A DNA stretch of 53,024 nt from contig JAPTJF010000435.1 of NCBI GenBank assembly GCA_029339195.1, positions 1 to 53,024 on the forward strand, read 5' to 3'. Source of the stretch: Micractinium sp. NFX-FRZ (taxonomy: Eukaryota > Chlorophyta > Trebouxiophyceae > Chlorellales > Chlorellaceae). A program made the position numbers and the translations under genes. Positions 11,624 through 23,046 of the stretch are shown here, in pieces (positions within the stretch are counted from its first letter, which is position 1; every line of letters starts with the position of its first letter). The notes beneath the pieces are model-generated. The model ran no database searches and was not told the origin of the DNA. It saw nothing but the letters and a program-made list of their open reading frames with translations.

Positions 11624-12540
11624 CATGCGTCGCTTCTGTCCCGCCTGCTGCTTGTTGCCCCCACGCTGCTACCGCTTCTTTCAGCGCATGCTGCTGCTGC
11701 AGCCCCGCCGCTGCTGGGCGCTCCCCTGCGCGCCCCGCCCTATTTGCTGGTCTGAGCCACGTCAAGCTTCTCATCCTGTCAACTATTTGCCACTGCTTGC
11801 TTGCACTTGAGCAGGGGCTGTGAGCTGGTGTGCGGGGCCTGCGGCCAGGCCGGCTGTTGTACCTTCCCCTCACGGCACACTTCTTTGATGCCGGCGCCTC
11901 CAGTGCTCGGCCATTGTGCTGCACGGGCACCCATCACACACGGCCACATAGCGCCGGCGCCCACACCCCAGGGGGGGTCCCCGACTGGTCGGGCGCCACC
12001 AAGGCCACCCCACCAAGAGCAGGCCTGGCAAGTGAGTCGCACTTGTCAAAAGCACATGGCTTCAGGGAGAGCTGCGACCCGGCCGGTCCATGGGCTTCGT
12101 GAGAGAAGAGAGGGAGAGTCACTGGCATTGGGCCAGGTGCGCTGCCCAGCCCAGTAGGTGGGCAGGCGGAGGCGGCACCGCGCAACTGTTGTGCCGCCGG
12201 CCTGCCGCCGCCAGCTGGGGCAAAGAAGCGCTCGCAGTCTATCATGGATCGTTCAAGCGGTTTGAGACGCCCAGAGGCTGTGTGCACAAGCTCGTAGGAC
12301 TGGGGACAGGTGGCGGGTTGCAAAAAGTGAAAGCGACCCCCAGCGACTCCCCAACCACCTGCCCCTTGCTGCTTCAAATCGCAAATTAAATTTGCATCTG
12401 GCTGCAAAGGCGCCGCGCATGACCAAAGTCATGACCCCATGCAGAGCCTCAACTAGTGGCTCCGGTTGCCTGCGCTCGTGGCACACTCCCCAGCCTCCAT
12501 CCCCGCCAGCAGCCCCCTAGCTCGCGCATTACTGCTCACG
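11624..12540. other. Intergenic: 3'UTR of GT31 gene and 5' region of PPR gene
   Basis: About 0.9 kb with no ORF resembling a protein. The first part is GC-rich and probably 3'UTR. No clear TGTAA signal is visible. The last part should contain the promoter of the PPR gene. Confidence 0.5.
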
Positions 12541-15500
12541 ATGGACGCTTCCCTTTATCAAACGCCATACACGCTGGGACCGGGCCCCCCAGCGGCCTGC
12601 TTCTCCCAGTTTGGGCCCGCCCAGCCCGGGGCGCCCTTCCTGCCTCCCCGTGGCGACTCTAGCTGTAGTAGCGGCAGCTGGGGCACGTCGTGGAGCGAGG
12701 GAGACGGCGGCAGCACCGGCTCGCCTCTGGCAATGGACAGGGCCTTCTCAGCGCCCGTCTCGGCGCCTGTGCACGTGCAAGCGATGCAGCGGCTGGCATC
12801 AATGACGCTGGATGATGCCGCGTTCCAAAAGGCAAGCGAGAGTGCGGGGCGAGAGTGCTGGGGGATAGGGGAGCCGGTCGGCGCCTGGGCGCGGCCTAAC
12901 GCCCCGCGCTGCCTCCCATCTCTGATCGGAAGCCTAATCCGACAGAAAGGCGCCGCCTTTGCCCCCGCAGGCCTCCAGCTTGGGTCCGCCCCCAGGCCTC
13001 GCAGCCTACAGCCCGGCACCCCCTTCTACCATGGGCTGGGGCGGCGCTCCCATCGCCGCACAGCAACACTCGCCTCCCCCGCAGCAGCAGCAGCGCTTCC
13101 GGCACGAGGATGGCTCCTTCGGCGGCGGCGGTGGGTACGGCCGAGGCGGCGCGCGCGGCCCCGCCGGCCCCCGCGGCCGCGGCCCGCCGCATGTGCCAGG
13201 CGCGCCCATGCAGCAGCATCCGCAACAACAACAGCAGCAGCACCGCAACCAGGCTGCCGGCAGTCGCCAGCACAGCGGCGACCCCCGCCAGAAGAACCAG
13301 GGCTACCGCCGGCTGTGGCAGCAGGTCACCCAGGTGAGGAAGCAAGCAGCATCCAAGCACTGCCCGGGGCTGGGATGGCCCCTCTGGCCGCCTGCTCGCC
13401 TGGGGAGGCTGCCTTCGCATGCGCTCCTGCAGCACGGCTTGCGCGTGTTTGGGGTGTGCCTGCCTGGGGCGGCCGCCGCACGCCGACAGACGTCGCAGTT
13501 TGCACGCTGGCGGCACTGCCCACGCTGCCCACGCCTTGCGTACCTACTGGGCTGCTGCCTGCTTGCCCCGCAGGTCAACCGCGGCGGCAAGCTGGGCGAG
13601 CATGAGGGCGGGGTGTCCTTTTCCGAGATGACTGTCGAGGACCTGCTGGAGGTGCGGGGCTGTTGTGCCAGGCTGTCCTGGATTGTGGGCGATTCGCTTT
13701 CTTCAAGTTTGGTTTGGGTCTGCTGTGTCAACCTAGGGCTGGGCTAGCTCGCATCCTCAGAGCTGGCGGCACAGGGCCTGCCTGCGGGATCAGTCGAGGG
13801 ATGAGCTGAGGGGGCCGGTGGCGCCGGGCAGGCCTTGTCACCAGCTCTCCAGGTGGCGGCAGCTGCTGACTGTGCAGCGCCAGCTGCCTGCTTAGGGTCG
13901 TCGCAATGCAAAGTTAACAGCCCAATGGCCTGAATGGTGCCTGCCCTGCTGTCAAGCTGCTGCAGCAGCTTGCAGGCCGTTTCTCAAACCAAACCCCAAG
14001 CTCAACCGCCCCCTGCTCCCCTCCCCTTGCCCCCCCATGCTCGCAGGTCGTGCGCCGCCTGCCCCCCGAGGCGTCTGCCGTCAAGGCCATTGGCCAGGGG
14101 CTCTATTACTTTGACTCTGGTGCCCTGGCCGCCCTGCTCAAGGAGCTGAACAAGAGCGGGCACGTGCGGCGCGCGCAGGAGGTGGGCAGGGCGGGCGGGC
14201 GGGCGCTGAGGTGGCGGGGGTGGGGGGCAACAAGCCGCAGCCCCTGCTTCTCTGCAGCAGCAGCGTATTGCGCACGCGTGGCCCTGTTTGCAGCCCTGGC
14301 CCTGCTGTCCTCCGCACCCCGCCGGCTCCACCGCCACCCCACCTCTGCTAACCCCCACCCATCCATGAATCCCCGCGCAGATTTTCGACTGGCTGCGCGG
14401 CCTGGACGACAGCCACGACCTCTACGCGCTCTGCAACACCATGACCTACACCACCATGATCAGCCAGGTGTGGCTGGGGGCAGGGCACAACTGTTGGGGG
14501 GCAGGGCACCACTGCAACGGGGCGGGTGCAAAGGCCGCTCTTTGCCGCAGGCCGGCCGTGGCGGGATGCCTGCACCTGGCTGCACTGTGTGCTGCCCAGC
14601 TGCCCGGCTCTGCCTGCTAAGCTGTCGAGGCAGCTGACCCATCTCTCTCCCTGCTGCCAACCGGTCTGGCCCCTCCCCTGCTCCCCTGCCCCCCCTGCAG
14701 TGCGGGTCGCAGCAGCAGCTGCGCCGGGCGCTGGAGCTGGTGGCTGAGATGCGCAGCCGCGGGGTGCAGTGCAACGTGCACACCTACTCCGCCCTCATGA
14801 ACGTCTGCATCAAGGGTGAGCCCAGCTGGCGCTGCTGAGGTGGCGCTGAGGTGGCGCTGAGGTCACACTGGGATGCGCATTGGCCTAGGCTGGCGCACCT
14901 TGCCACCACCCTGCCTGGTCCCACCTCCCTGCGCGCTCCCCCCCCACCCTCTGCCTTAGCTTCTAGGCCTGTGCTGACCGTGCCGCCTCCGTGCACGCTT
15001 TACTGCCCTCTGTGCTGCTGTACAGGCAACGAGCTGGAGCTGGCCCTGGATGTGTACCGCCAGATGCTGGCGGAGGGCTGCACACCCAACCTGGTGACCT
15101 ACAACACGGTGGGTCCCCCTGCCCCCTTGTCCCTCTCTTCGGTAACACAGCACTCTGTCCGCTGACACGGCACAGTGGGGCGGGCAAGTCTGTGCAAACT
15201 GCACCTGTTTGGTCCCCCCACCCCAAGCGCAGCACTTGCGTGGTGCCGCTTGCCCCGCTTGCTCCTTGCACCCCAGCGTGCTCAGCAGACCCCTCGATCC
15301 TCCCCGCCCCACCCACCCACCCTCTGCAGCTGATTGACGTGTATGGCAAGACAGGTGCCTGGGAGGAGGCCATTAGGTGAGGCTGCCCACTGGGCGTGCC
15401 TGCGTGGTTTGGCTGGTAAAGAGGGAAACGCCGCCAGGCGCAGGCGGGCTGGGCCGCTGCCGCCGCGCTCCGCTGCCCCGCATGCCGTGCCGCCGCGCTC

Positions 15501-18500
15501 TTGCCTGCCCCGTTTCGCCTCACCTGCCCACACACCCGCTCACCCCTTGTCCTGCTTCCTACCTGCCTCTTCTTCTGCCTGCCTGCAGGGTGCTTGATGC
15601 GCTGGAGCAGCAGGGCATCGACCCAGAGATCCGCACATACAACACGGGTGGGTGGGCGGGTGGGTGGCCTGCCAGGCGGGCCTGGTCACGGGGGCGGGTT
15701 TTTGTGTGTGCATTTTACATGAGTTTGCATTTTAGCCTGCCGCCCTGCCTGCCTGCCGCTGGCCGTTGTATGTGCCTGCTGCCAAGTGCGCACCTGCACC
15801 CAAGCAGTGCATACCCGATCCCAAATCAACACTCAAACTGACCCCTCCCTGCCCCTCCGCTCCACCCTCCGCAGTCATCATTGCCTGCAACATGAGCGGG
15901 CAGGCCCAGGAGGCGTTGCGCATCTACGAGCGCATGCTGGGCGCGGGGGCGCAGCCCACGGCGACCACGTACACCGCCCTCATCTCCGCCTATGGCAAGA
16001 ACGGGCAGCTGGACAAGGCGCTGCAGATATTCCAGGTGAGAGCAGCGGGGCGGGCAAGGGGGATTGGGTGGCGGGCAGGGCGCCAGCTGGGGGCAAAGGG
16101 GATGGGCAGGTGGACAAGTCGCGGCCAAGCAGGCGTGGTTCTTCTGTCCTGCGTGTTCTGTTGCCGCTGCGTGACGAGGGTTGGGGCAAGGGAAGGAGGG
16201 AGAGGAGCTCCGCACTGCGCCTCCTCCCCCTTACCCCTTCTCAACTCCCCGCCTCCTCCCCCTCGTGCTCCACCTTACCCCTGCGTCCCCCTGCCCTCCC
16301 CCTCTCGCCTCCACCCAGCTTCACCTCCCACCTCTCGTCCCCCCCCCCCCCCGCCCTCCCCCGTGTGCCCTCCCTGTGTGCTGCAGGACATGGTGCGCCG
16401 CGGGTGCGAGCGCAACGTGATCACCTACTCCTCCCTCATCTCCGCCTGCGAGAAGGCAGGGCGGTGGGAGCTTGCCCTGGAGCTGTTCCGCGAGATGCAC
16501 GCTGAGGGGTGCCGCCCCAACGTGGTGAGTTGAAGCAAAGCGTAACTGATGCCCCGAGGCAAAACCAGGGGGCATGCGGTGTGTGTTGGAGGACGCAGGG
16601 AGGGGTGCTTCGGCTGTCCAGCTGTCCTGCTTAGCCGGCTGTCGGAGCGCCACCCCACCCTTTCTCACGCAAGCCTTGCTCGCCTGCCTGCCTGCCTACC
16701 TGCAGGTGACCTTCAACTCCCTCATAGCTGCCTGCGCACAGGGTGAGTGAGTCAGGGAGGGTGTGAGTGAGGCATGGGCTGTGAGGGGGTGTCCGGGTGC
16801 GGGGAGCGCGGGCGCTGTTCAACGTTCGCAATCCCTGGCTGCACCACCGCCTGCTTTCGCTCCCCTCCTGCATCCCTGTATTCACAAACCTGCCCCCTCC
16901 CCCCATCCCTCCCCCAAACGTTTGCAGGCGCTCAGTGGGAGAAGGCTCAGGAGCTCTTTGAGCAGATGCAGCACCGCGGGTGCAAGCCCGACGCGGTGAC
17001 GTTTGGCGGCCTCATCGCTGCCTACGACCGCGCAGGTGCGCCCCTTGGGCTGGCTGGCTGGTTTGTTGGCTCGCACGTTGGCTTTGAAAAGGGCTGGCGG
17101 GTGGGGTTGGGTTGGGAGATACGAGCTGGCTGGGCTGGCCAAGCGGGCGCAGGGCTCGTGTTGCCCTGCTTCTGAGCCTCCTCCGTGTGTTGCCGCCGCC
17201 ACCGTCTCCCTCACCCTCGTCCTTGACTTTCCTCCTGGCACCCTTTCCTCCCCGCAGGCCACTGGCGCCGCGCGCTGACCGCGTTTGAGCAGATGAAGTC
17301 GCACAACTGCCGCCCCGACAGCGTCGTCTACAACACCATTGTCGGCACGCTGTGGCGCACCGGACTCGTGTGGGCGCAGGTGAGCGGGTGCACAAGGTGC
17401 ACCATTGTCCGTACGCTGCCCCTTGCTTCGTGGGGGGCGTCAGCTGCTGGCCTGCACAGATTGCCCGGAGCTCAACTTGCAGGCAGAACCTGAAAGGGGC
17501 GCCCGACTCTCCTCCAAGCTGTCCTGCCTCACTCTTTCCCCCCTTCTGCCCGCCCCTCCCTCCTCCTCCCTCCACCCGCAGGCCAAGGCGATGCAGATCT
17601 TCCACGCGGCCTGCCGCCAGGGCCACTTCCGCATCACCGTGCACACCCTGGACGCAACCGCCGCCGCCGCCGCGGCTGCCGCCAGCGCAGCCGCCGCCGC
17701 CTCTGGCGGCGCAGCCTCCCCGCGCGCAGCAGCGGCCATGGGCTCTGGCTCCTCTGGCGCCTCTGGCTCCTCCGGCTCTGCCTCTGGCGGCTCTGGCACC
17801 GGCAGCCGTGCGGCCTCCCCGGGGCTCACCCTGCCCCAGGCCATCTGTGCCTCCCGCTCCGCCTCTGGTGGCCTGGCCACACCGGAGCTCCTCTCCCCCA
17901 CCTGCTCCACCCCCGTGCTCCCCGGCACCCCTCTGTCGGCGCTGGCCCTGGCCGCCGCCGCCTGCATGGGCAGCCCCTCCCCCGCGGGCAGCCCGCTGGC
18001 TGAGGGCGGCCTGGCGGCCGCCGCGGTCTCCCTGGCTGCCGGCGCCACGTGCACCGGCACGGGCGCCGGCACCGTCATTGAGTTTGGCATGCATGCCTTC
18101 ACTGTGGGCTCTGCCGTGCTGAGCCTGCTGCGCTGGGTGGCGGAGCTGCGCGAGCGCCTGCCCCGCGAGCCTAACAAGGACCTTAAGCAGCAGGTGGGTG
18201 GGTGGCCTTGTGTGTGTGGTGTGTAGGTTGGGTGACAGGGTGGGTGCTCTGGGTGCAGGAGTGTGTGTGCTGCGCTGTGCTGTGTTATGTGGGTACTGTA
18301 CTCTGCCAGCCAAACAGGGGGTCAGCAGCACGAGTGGGGTGCCACTCTGTGTGCCGCAGTGGCTGGAAACCACAACACCTCACTCTGTCATCATCTCTGA
18401 GCCACGCTCCTCCCTGCTGCCCACCCACCTCCCCCCGCAGGTGTGCCTGGTGCTGAACAAGGGCAAGCCGAGCCGGGAGCACACGTACCCGGCGATCCGC

Positions 18501-20860
18501 GCCGCGCTGCTGAGCCTGCTGCGCGCCTGGGCCTCGCCCTTCAGCCTCACAGACATCCCGCAGGGCTGCCGCATCCAGGCCACCGCGTGCGACATCACCG
18601 GTGGGTGGGCTGGGGCAGGGCCGAGGGCAAAAGGCAGGCAGGGGGGACGGTGCTGGGGTGTCTTGGCCAGCTGCACGGCCGCTTGCTGCCCCCGCGCTTG
18701 CTGCCCCCGCTGCGTTGCCTGCCTGTCCCTACCTACTCCCCTGGATCCACCCTTCACCTCCGCCCTGCCCCTCTGCCCCTCCCCCCAACCCCGCCCGCAG
18801 GCTGGCTGCACTCCCCCGAGGCCGACCGCGCCCTGGCGGCGTTCAACGCGCGCGCCGACGGCGGGCGGGCGCCGCTGGCTAAGGAAGTCTTCTTCCAGGA
18901 GGATGCCGGGGCCGAGGTGGGTGGGTGGGCGGGTGCTGCTCACAGGCGGGATGTAGAGGGGTGAATGCTGGGGTGCTTGGCAGGGGTATGCTCCTGCAGG
19001 AGGGGCGCAGGGCAGGGCCCGAGGCGGGTGGGTGGCTGGGTGGTGCTCACGGTGCCAACAGCAAACGCAGCAGGGCGTGGCTGGGTGTATGCTAGGGTGC
19101 TTTGTTAGGGATATGCTCGTTCAGGAGGGCAAGAGGCTGGTGGGGCGGCTGTGGGGTGTTGCACCAGCTCGCCGGCTTGCTGGCTGGCCTGCTGCCTTGG
19201 TTCCAAGCCTGCGCTCCGGCGTCTCGCTTCCATCATTCCGCACCCGCTCCCCTGCTTGCGCCCACCCTGATTGGCCCCACCTGTTCCTCCCCCGCCCCCT
19301 CTGGACTTGCAGGCGCGCTGCGCCGAGGCCTTTGCCGCGGTGCGCCACTTTGAGGGCGCCTGCTGCGTGCCCGACTCGGCGCTGCCCCCCGCCTACCTGG
19401 CGGCGCGCGACGACTGGTTTGCCACCTGCACCTCGTTTGCCGCCGCCTTTGGGCTCAAGGACGAGGTCCTCCACGACTCCATGCTGCTGCTCGACAGGGC
19501 GGTGGCCGCGGGCGGCGACCAGCTGCTGCGCCTCAACGCCGCCGCGCTCGTCGTCTCCTGCCTCCTCATCTCCGCCCGCCAAGGTGCGACCCAGGGCCCG
19601 CCACTCTTCTGACTTGACTCACTCACTTGGGAGGCTTGAGGAGCGGCGCAAGGGTGCCAGCGGCTGCCAGTGGCCCACCAAGCCGCCCGCCCTGCCTTGC
19701 CCCTGCCAGCACCCCATGCCCCACCCCCTCGCCCCGCCTGCGCCTGCAACCCCCTCTGCTCACAAGGCTACCCTCTCACCCGCTCACCGCTCAACCACCG
19801 CTCGCTCACCCACCATACCCCGCTCCCCCATCCCCTGTGCAGCCGGCGAGCCGATGGAGCGCCTGCCCTCCCCCTCCCAGCTGGAGGCGGCCACTGGGCT
19901 GTCTGGCGCGGCGGTCGAGGCGGCGCAGGCCGCGGTGCGGGCCATGCTGCAGGGGGACACCTCCGCCATTTCTGGTGAGACACTTTCCACCGCCCACCTG
20001 CCCCACGCCAGCCCAGCCGGCGAGCGCCTTGCCTGCGCCTGCTCCCACTGTGCCTGCGCCTGCCTGCCAGCCGTTTGGTTTCCTCAGCCGCAGACGCCGC
20101 GTGCCGTGCCTGCCTGCCGCCCCTCACCTCCCTCCCTCCCCACCCTCCCTCCCTCCTCACCCTCCCTCCCCTCCTCACCCTCGCCCCCTCCTCACCCTCC
20201 CTCCCTCCTCACCCTCCCTCCCCTCCTCACCCTCGCCCCCTCCTCACCCTCCCTCCCTCCTCACCCTTCTTTCCTCCACCCCCCCCTGCAGCCGTGCGCG
20301 TGCTCAAGCTGCTGCTGGAGCGGCTGGGCGCCGACTTCTCGCACCCCGCCAACCTGGCGGCCACCGCCGGCCCCGCCCTGGTGCTGGTCAACAGCACCGC
20401 CTGCCAGCGGGAGCTGCGCCAGCTGAGCCCCTCAGCCCTGGCCTCCGCGCTGCTGCTGGCCAGCCGCAAGGCAGCAGGTGGGCGGCGGTGCTGCTGTGTC
20501 CCTGGGCGCGGGTGTCGCTGCGGTGCCTGGGAGGTTGGGCGACGCTCTGCCTCGCCCTGCTGTGCAGCCTGCCTGGCCTGGCTGTCAGCCTTGGGAGCAG
20601 CGGCAGCGTTCGGAGGGAGCAAGGGCAGCGTTTGGAGCCTCCTTGCGCGCCCCAACTGCCCCCCCGCCTGCCTGCCTCGATCCTCACTTCCTAACCCCTC
20701 GCCCGCCCCGCCCCCCGCAGGCGTCACGCCCTTCTGGCCCACCGCCCTGTCGGTGCTGACGGGCACTGCCGATGAGCCCGGCTCCGAGCTGTATGCCCAC
20801 TGCGAGACAGTCCTGGGGCTCATGGCCGCGGCTGGGCAGCCCTGCTTTGCTGCCGCATGA
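12541..20860 (+). CDS. PPR-SMR protein with C-terminal two-fold cyclin domain
   Basis: Twenty-one exons close in frame to 1146 residues: 12541-12831, 12971-13333, 13574-13651, 14047-14181, 14381-14467, 14701-14815, 15026-15108, 15330-15376, 15589-15647, 15875-16035, 16387-16524, 16706-16742, 16928-17035, 17258-17379, 17582-18193, 18441-18600, 18801-18916, 19313-19583, 19843-19974, 20292-20477, 20721-20860. The N-terminus (~1-250) is low-complexity (Ser, Gln, Gly/Arg-rich). Residues ~290-620 are about nine PPR repeats (for example PNLVTYNTLIDVYGKTGAWE). An Ala/Ser/Gly linker follows. Then comes an SMR-like domain (FGMHAFTVGSAV, NKGKPSREH, SPFSLTD) resembling the GUN1 class but without the LDxH Asp. 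The last ~260 residues read as a cyclin box (FGLKDEVLHDSMLLLDRAVA) plus a second cyclin fold (LSPSALASALLLASRKAAG, WPTALSVLTG). Role: probably sequence-specific organelle RNA binding; the cyclin part is unexplained. The first intron has a GC-AG boundary. Confidence 0.88.
12832..12970 (+). other. Probable GC-AG intron
   Basis: Exon 1 of the PPR gene ends in AAG followed by gcaagc, and the next exon starts after cccgcag. Reading phase is kept only if the GC donor is used. GC donors with a strong AAG|GCAAG context are a known minor class of U2 introns. Confidence 0.7.
18987..19130 (+). repeat. Tandem decayed copies of an exon 3' edge (PPR gene)
   Basis: The exon ending at 18916 (caggaggatgccggggccgag, then gtgggtgggt) is echoed at 18996-19050 (caggaggggcgcagggcag...cccgag, then gcgggtgggt...tgctcac). 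A weaker copy lies near 19120. The intervening block also repeats with a period of about 123 bp (18964 against 19087). The echo donor has mutated from GT to GC. Confidence 0.8.
20161..20264. repeat. 52-bp pyrimidine minisatellite, two copies, in a PPR-gene intron
   Basis: Two nearly identical 52-nt units of CCTCCCTCCCCTCCTCACCC type form an enlarged polypyrimidine tract just before the exon at 20292. Confidence 0.85.
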
Positions 20861-22101
20861 GCAGCAGGGGCCTGCCGGGCAGCCCGCCCTCCCGTGCTGC
20901 TCTGTGATTCGATTCGATGAGGCCAGACGGCCGCCCCACCCTGCTGGACCGGCCCCCGACCTGATGCTGGGCAGCCGCTGCCGACGGCGCGGCGCGTGCC
21001 CCCACTTGCCACGTCCCAACCCAAGTCCACCCAAGCGGGCACCGCCCCCTGGCGGGCGTGCCCGGCGGGCCTCCCGCCCGCCCAAACCAACCTGCACACC
21101 AACCCCCACGAGTGCGGAGCTGCCTCCCCACCGTTTTTTGACAACACCACGTTCTTTACCGCACCGCCTCTGAAGGCCCCATTTTTCTGATCCTCCCCCT
21201 TGTCTCTGTCCGGGCGCCACAAGCCGCCCCGTCCCACCCAAACCAACTGCGCACTCCTGCCAGCAGCACAGCACGTGTCCCCTTTGTCTTTTCTTTGCCA
21301 CCGCACCACCCCCTGTTCCTTCTGCCCACCACCCCTTGGCGTCCTGCGCCGGCGCCTGAGCCCGCAGCGCCCCCCCCGGTTCATTATGAAAGTCAAGTCC
21401 TATTCCCTTCCCCCTTCTCTTTTCCATGCCACCCCCCTCTCTGGAGCAGCTCATCACTCCCTCTACACCGTTGTCTCCTCCCTGTGGTCCGCCCGGCGCT
21501 CCCCCCGGAAAGCCTTGAGCGCCGCTGCCTTCCACTCTCATCACCCACCCGTTGAAACGCCAACCCCCGTGTCTCCACCCACCCCTTGCTGCACCGTGCA
21601 CCCCCGCCGCGCGCGCGGCCGCGCACCCCCCCCCTTGTGCGCAGTTTTGACGCAGCGCGCTCGCACCATGCCCCAAACCCCCACACCCATCTTTCTCTCC
21701 CCGGTTCCCCCCAGCGGCAACACAAACCAGAACGAATGACTCTCTCCGATTGTCGCCCCGGGGGCCGCTGGCAGACCGCATGCGCAGCCAGCGCCGCCGT
21801 CGGCCGGCCTCCCCGGCCGTCGGCGCCGCCCCGCCGCCGGCCTGCCGCCCCCCTCCCCTCCCCCCCTCCCCTGCCCCGCCCCCCTTGCGTGCCAACGTGG
21901 CGGGGCCAAAGTGAATCCAGGCCTTCCCCCAACTCTCCTCAACCACCGACATTCATTTTGCGTCGTTTTGCACTGAAGTCGCTTGGTGCACGCAGTGCGC
22001 CCCCACCAGAGCCTCCCCCATTCTTGTCCACCCCCTGGTACGAGCCGACGGCTGGCAACCCTTCTGCCCTAGCCTGCCCCTGTTTTTGTTTTGCCGAATC
22101 G

Positions 22102-22161
22102 CCCCCCCCCCCCCCCCCCCCCCCCCCCCCGCCCCCCCCCCCCCCCCCCCCCCCCCCCCCC
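22102..22161 (+). repeat. Poly-C tract, 60 nt with a single G
   Basis: About 59 C residues interrupted once by G near 22131. On the minus strand this is a G-run able to form G-quadruplex or triplex structures. Its exact length is likely unreliable in sequencing. Confidence 0.9.
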
Positions 22162-23041
22162 TTGCATCCCTCTCTTACCCTCAGTGCTGCCTCTCCCCTG
22201 CCATGATCGTCCCCCCCTGCCCGCACCGCACCCGCCTTCGTCCGCCCTCCTTTTTCCCGCCGCGCCCGCAAGCAGCGCCGCCCCCTTTCCCGCGGCGCGC
22301 CCACCCATGGCGGCACGCCGCACGCCCCCCATGCGAGCGCCGTGCCGCGCCTCGCCAGATCCTACCACACACACCCCCTTCCCCGCCCGCCACCCCCGCG
22401 GGGTCTCCCCGCCCCGCCCCCCACGCATTCTTTCCTACCCATCCACCCAAGAACGGATCTGCCGATGAAGTCTGTCTGTTGTTGTCCCGGCCTCAGCAGC
22501 CTGCGCTGGGGCTGCCCCCAGCCTGGCCCCCGCCTTGCTTATTCCCCCCCTCACAAACACACACACTCATCTGTATGCACCTCCCCTTTTTCTACGCATC
22601 CTGCTTGGCATATGCGGCCACCCCCCCCTGCACACCCCGTCCTCCACACACCCCCACCGCCCTCCCTTTATGCACGATGCTGCGGGGCGCCGCCTGCTTG
22701 ACGAGGCGGGGCCCCCGCGCAACACCGGACGCAACACACACCCACACCGCCGCCCGCCACCAGTTTTCGAAGCTCCCACGAGAGAGACGTGCTTTCCTGC
22801 CCATGGGTCTTTTTAAGAGTGCCTTTCATTTCATTCCACCCCATTTGCTTCTTCGCGCTGCCCCCCGGCCGGGGGGTGGTGGGGCGGCCGCACGCCGGCG
22901 GCAGCCGCCGTGGCCCCCCCTCCCCCCCCCCACGCGGCACCGCCTTCCGCCAACATCGTTAAGACGCACATAAACTGCTCTGCCATGCTTTTTTCACACC
23001 CCCCGCTTCTTCTTGCCAAGCCCATGTGTCCCACCATGATG

Positions 23042-23046
23042 TGTAA
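23042..23046 (+). terminator. Candidate TGTAA poly(A) signal of the PPR gene
   Basis: TGTAA is the usual poly(A) signal in chlorophyte algae. It stands at the point where the C-biased sequence ends and the base composition turns G-rich. Confidence 0.4.

Larger units (their letters stand above)
20861..23046 (+). other. C-biased region, probable long 3'UTR of the PPR gene
   Basis: For about 2.1 kb the plus strand is strikingly rich in C and poor in G, with no protein-like reading frame. A similar, shorter C-rich stretch follows the zinc transporter stop codon. The bias ends just before TGTAA at 23042-23046, fitting a single long 3'UTR. Long antisense ORFs here are a by-product of the base bias. 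Confidence 0.5.

Noticed and set aside
17012..18373. 453-codon ORF on the minus strand
   Set aside because: Lies opposite PPR-gene exons with clear family motifs and splice sites; Gly/Arg/Ala-rich translation is a shadow of Ala/Pro/Ser codons.
20227..21952. Two long minus-strand ORFs (389 and 422 codons)
   Set aside because: Antisense to cyclin-domain exons and to the C-biased 3'UTR; no protein-like features.
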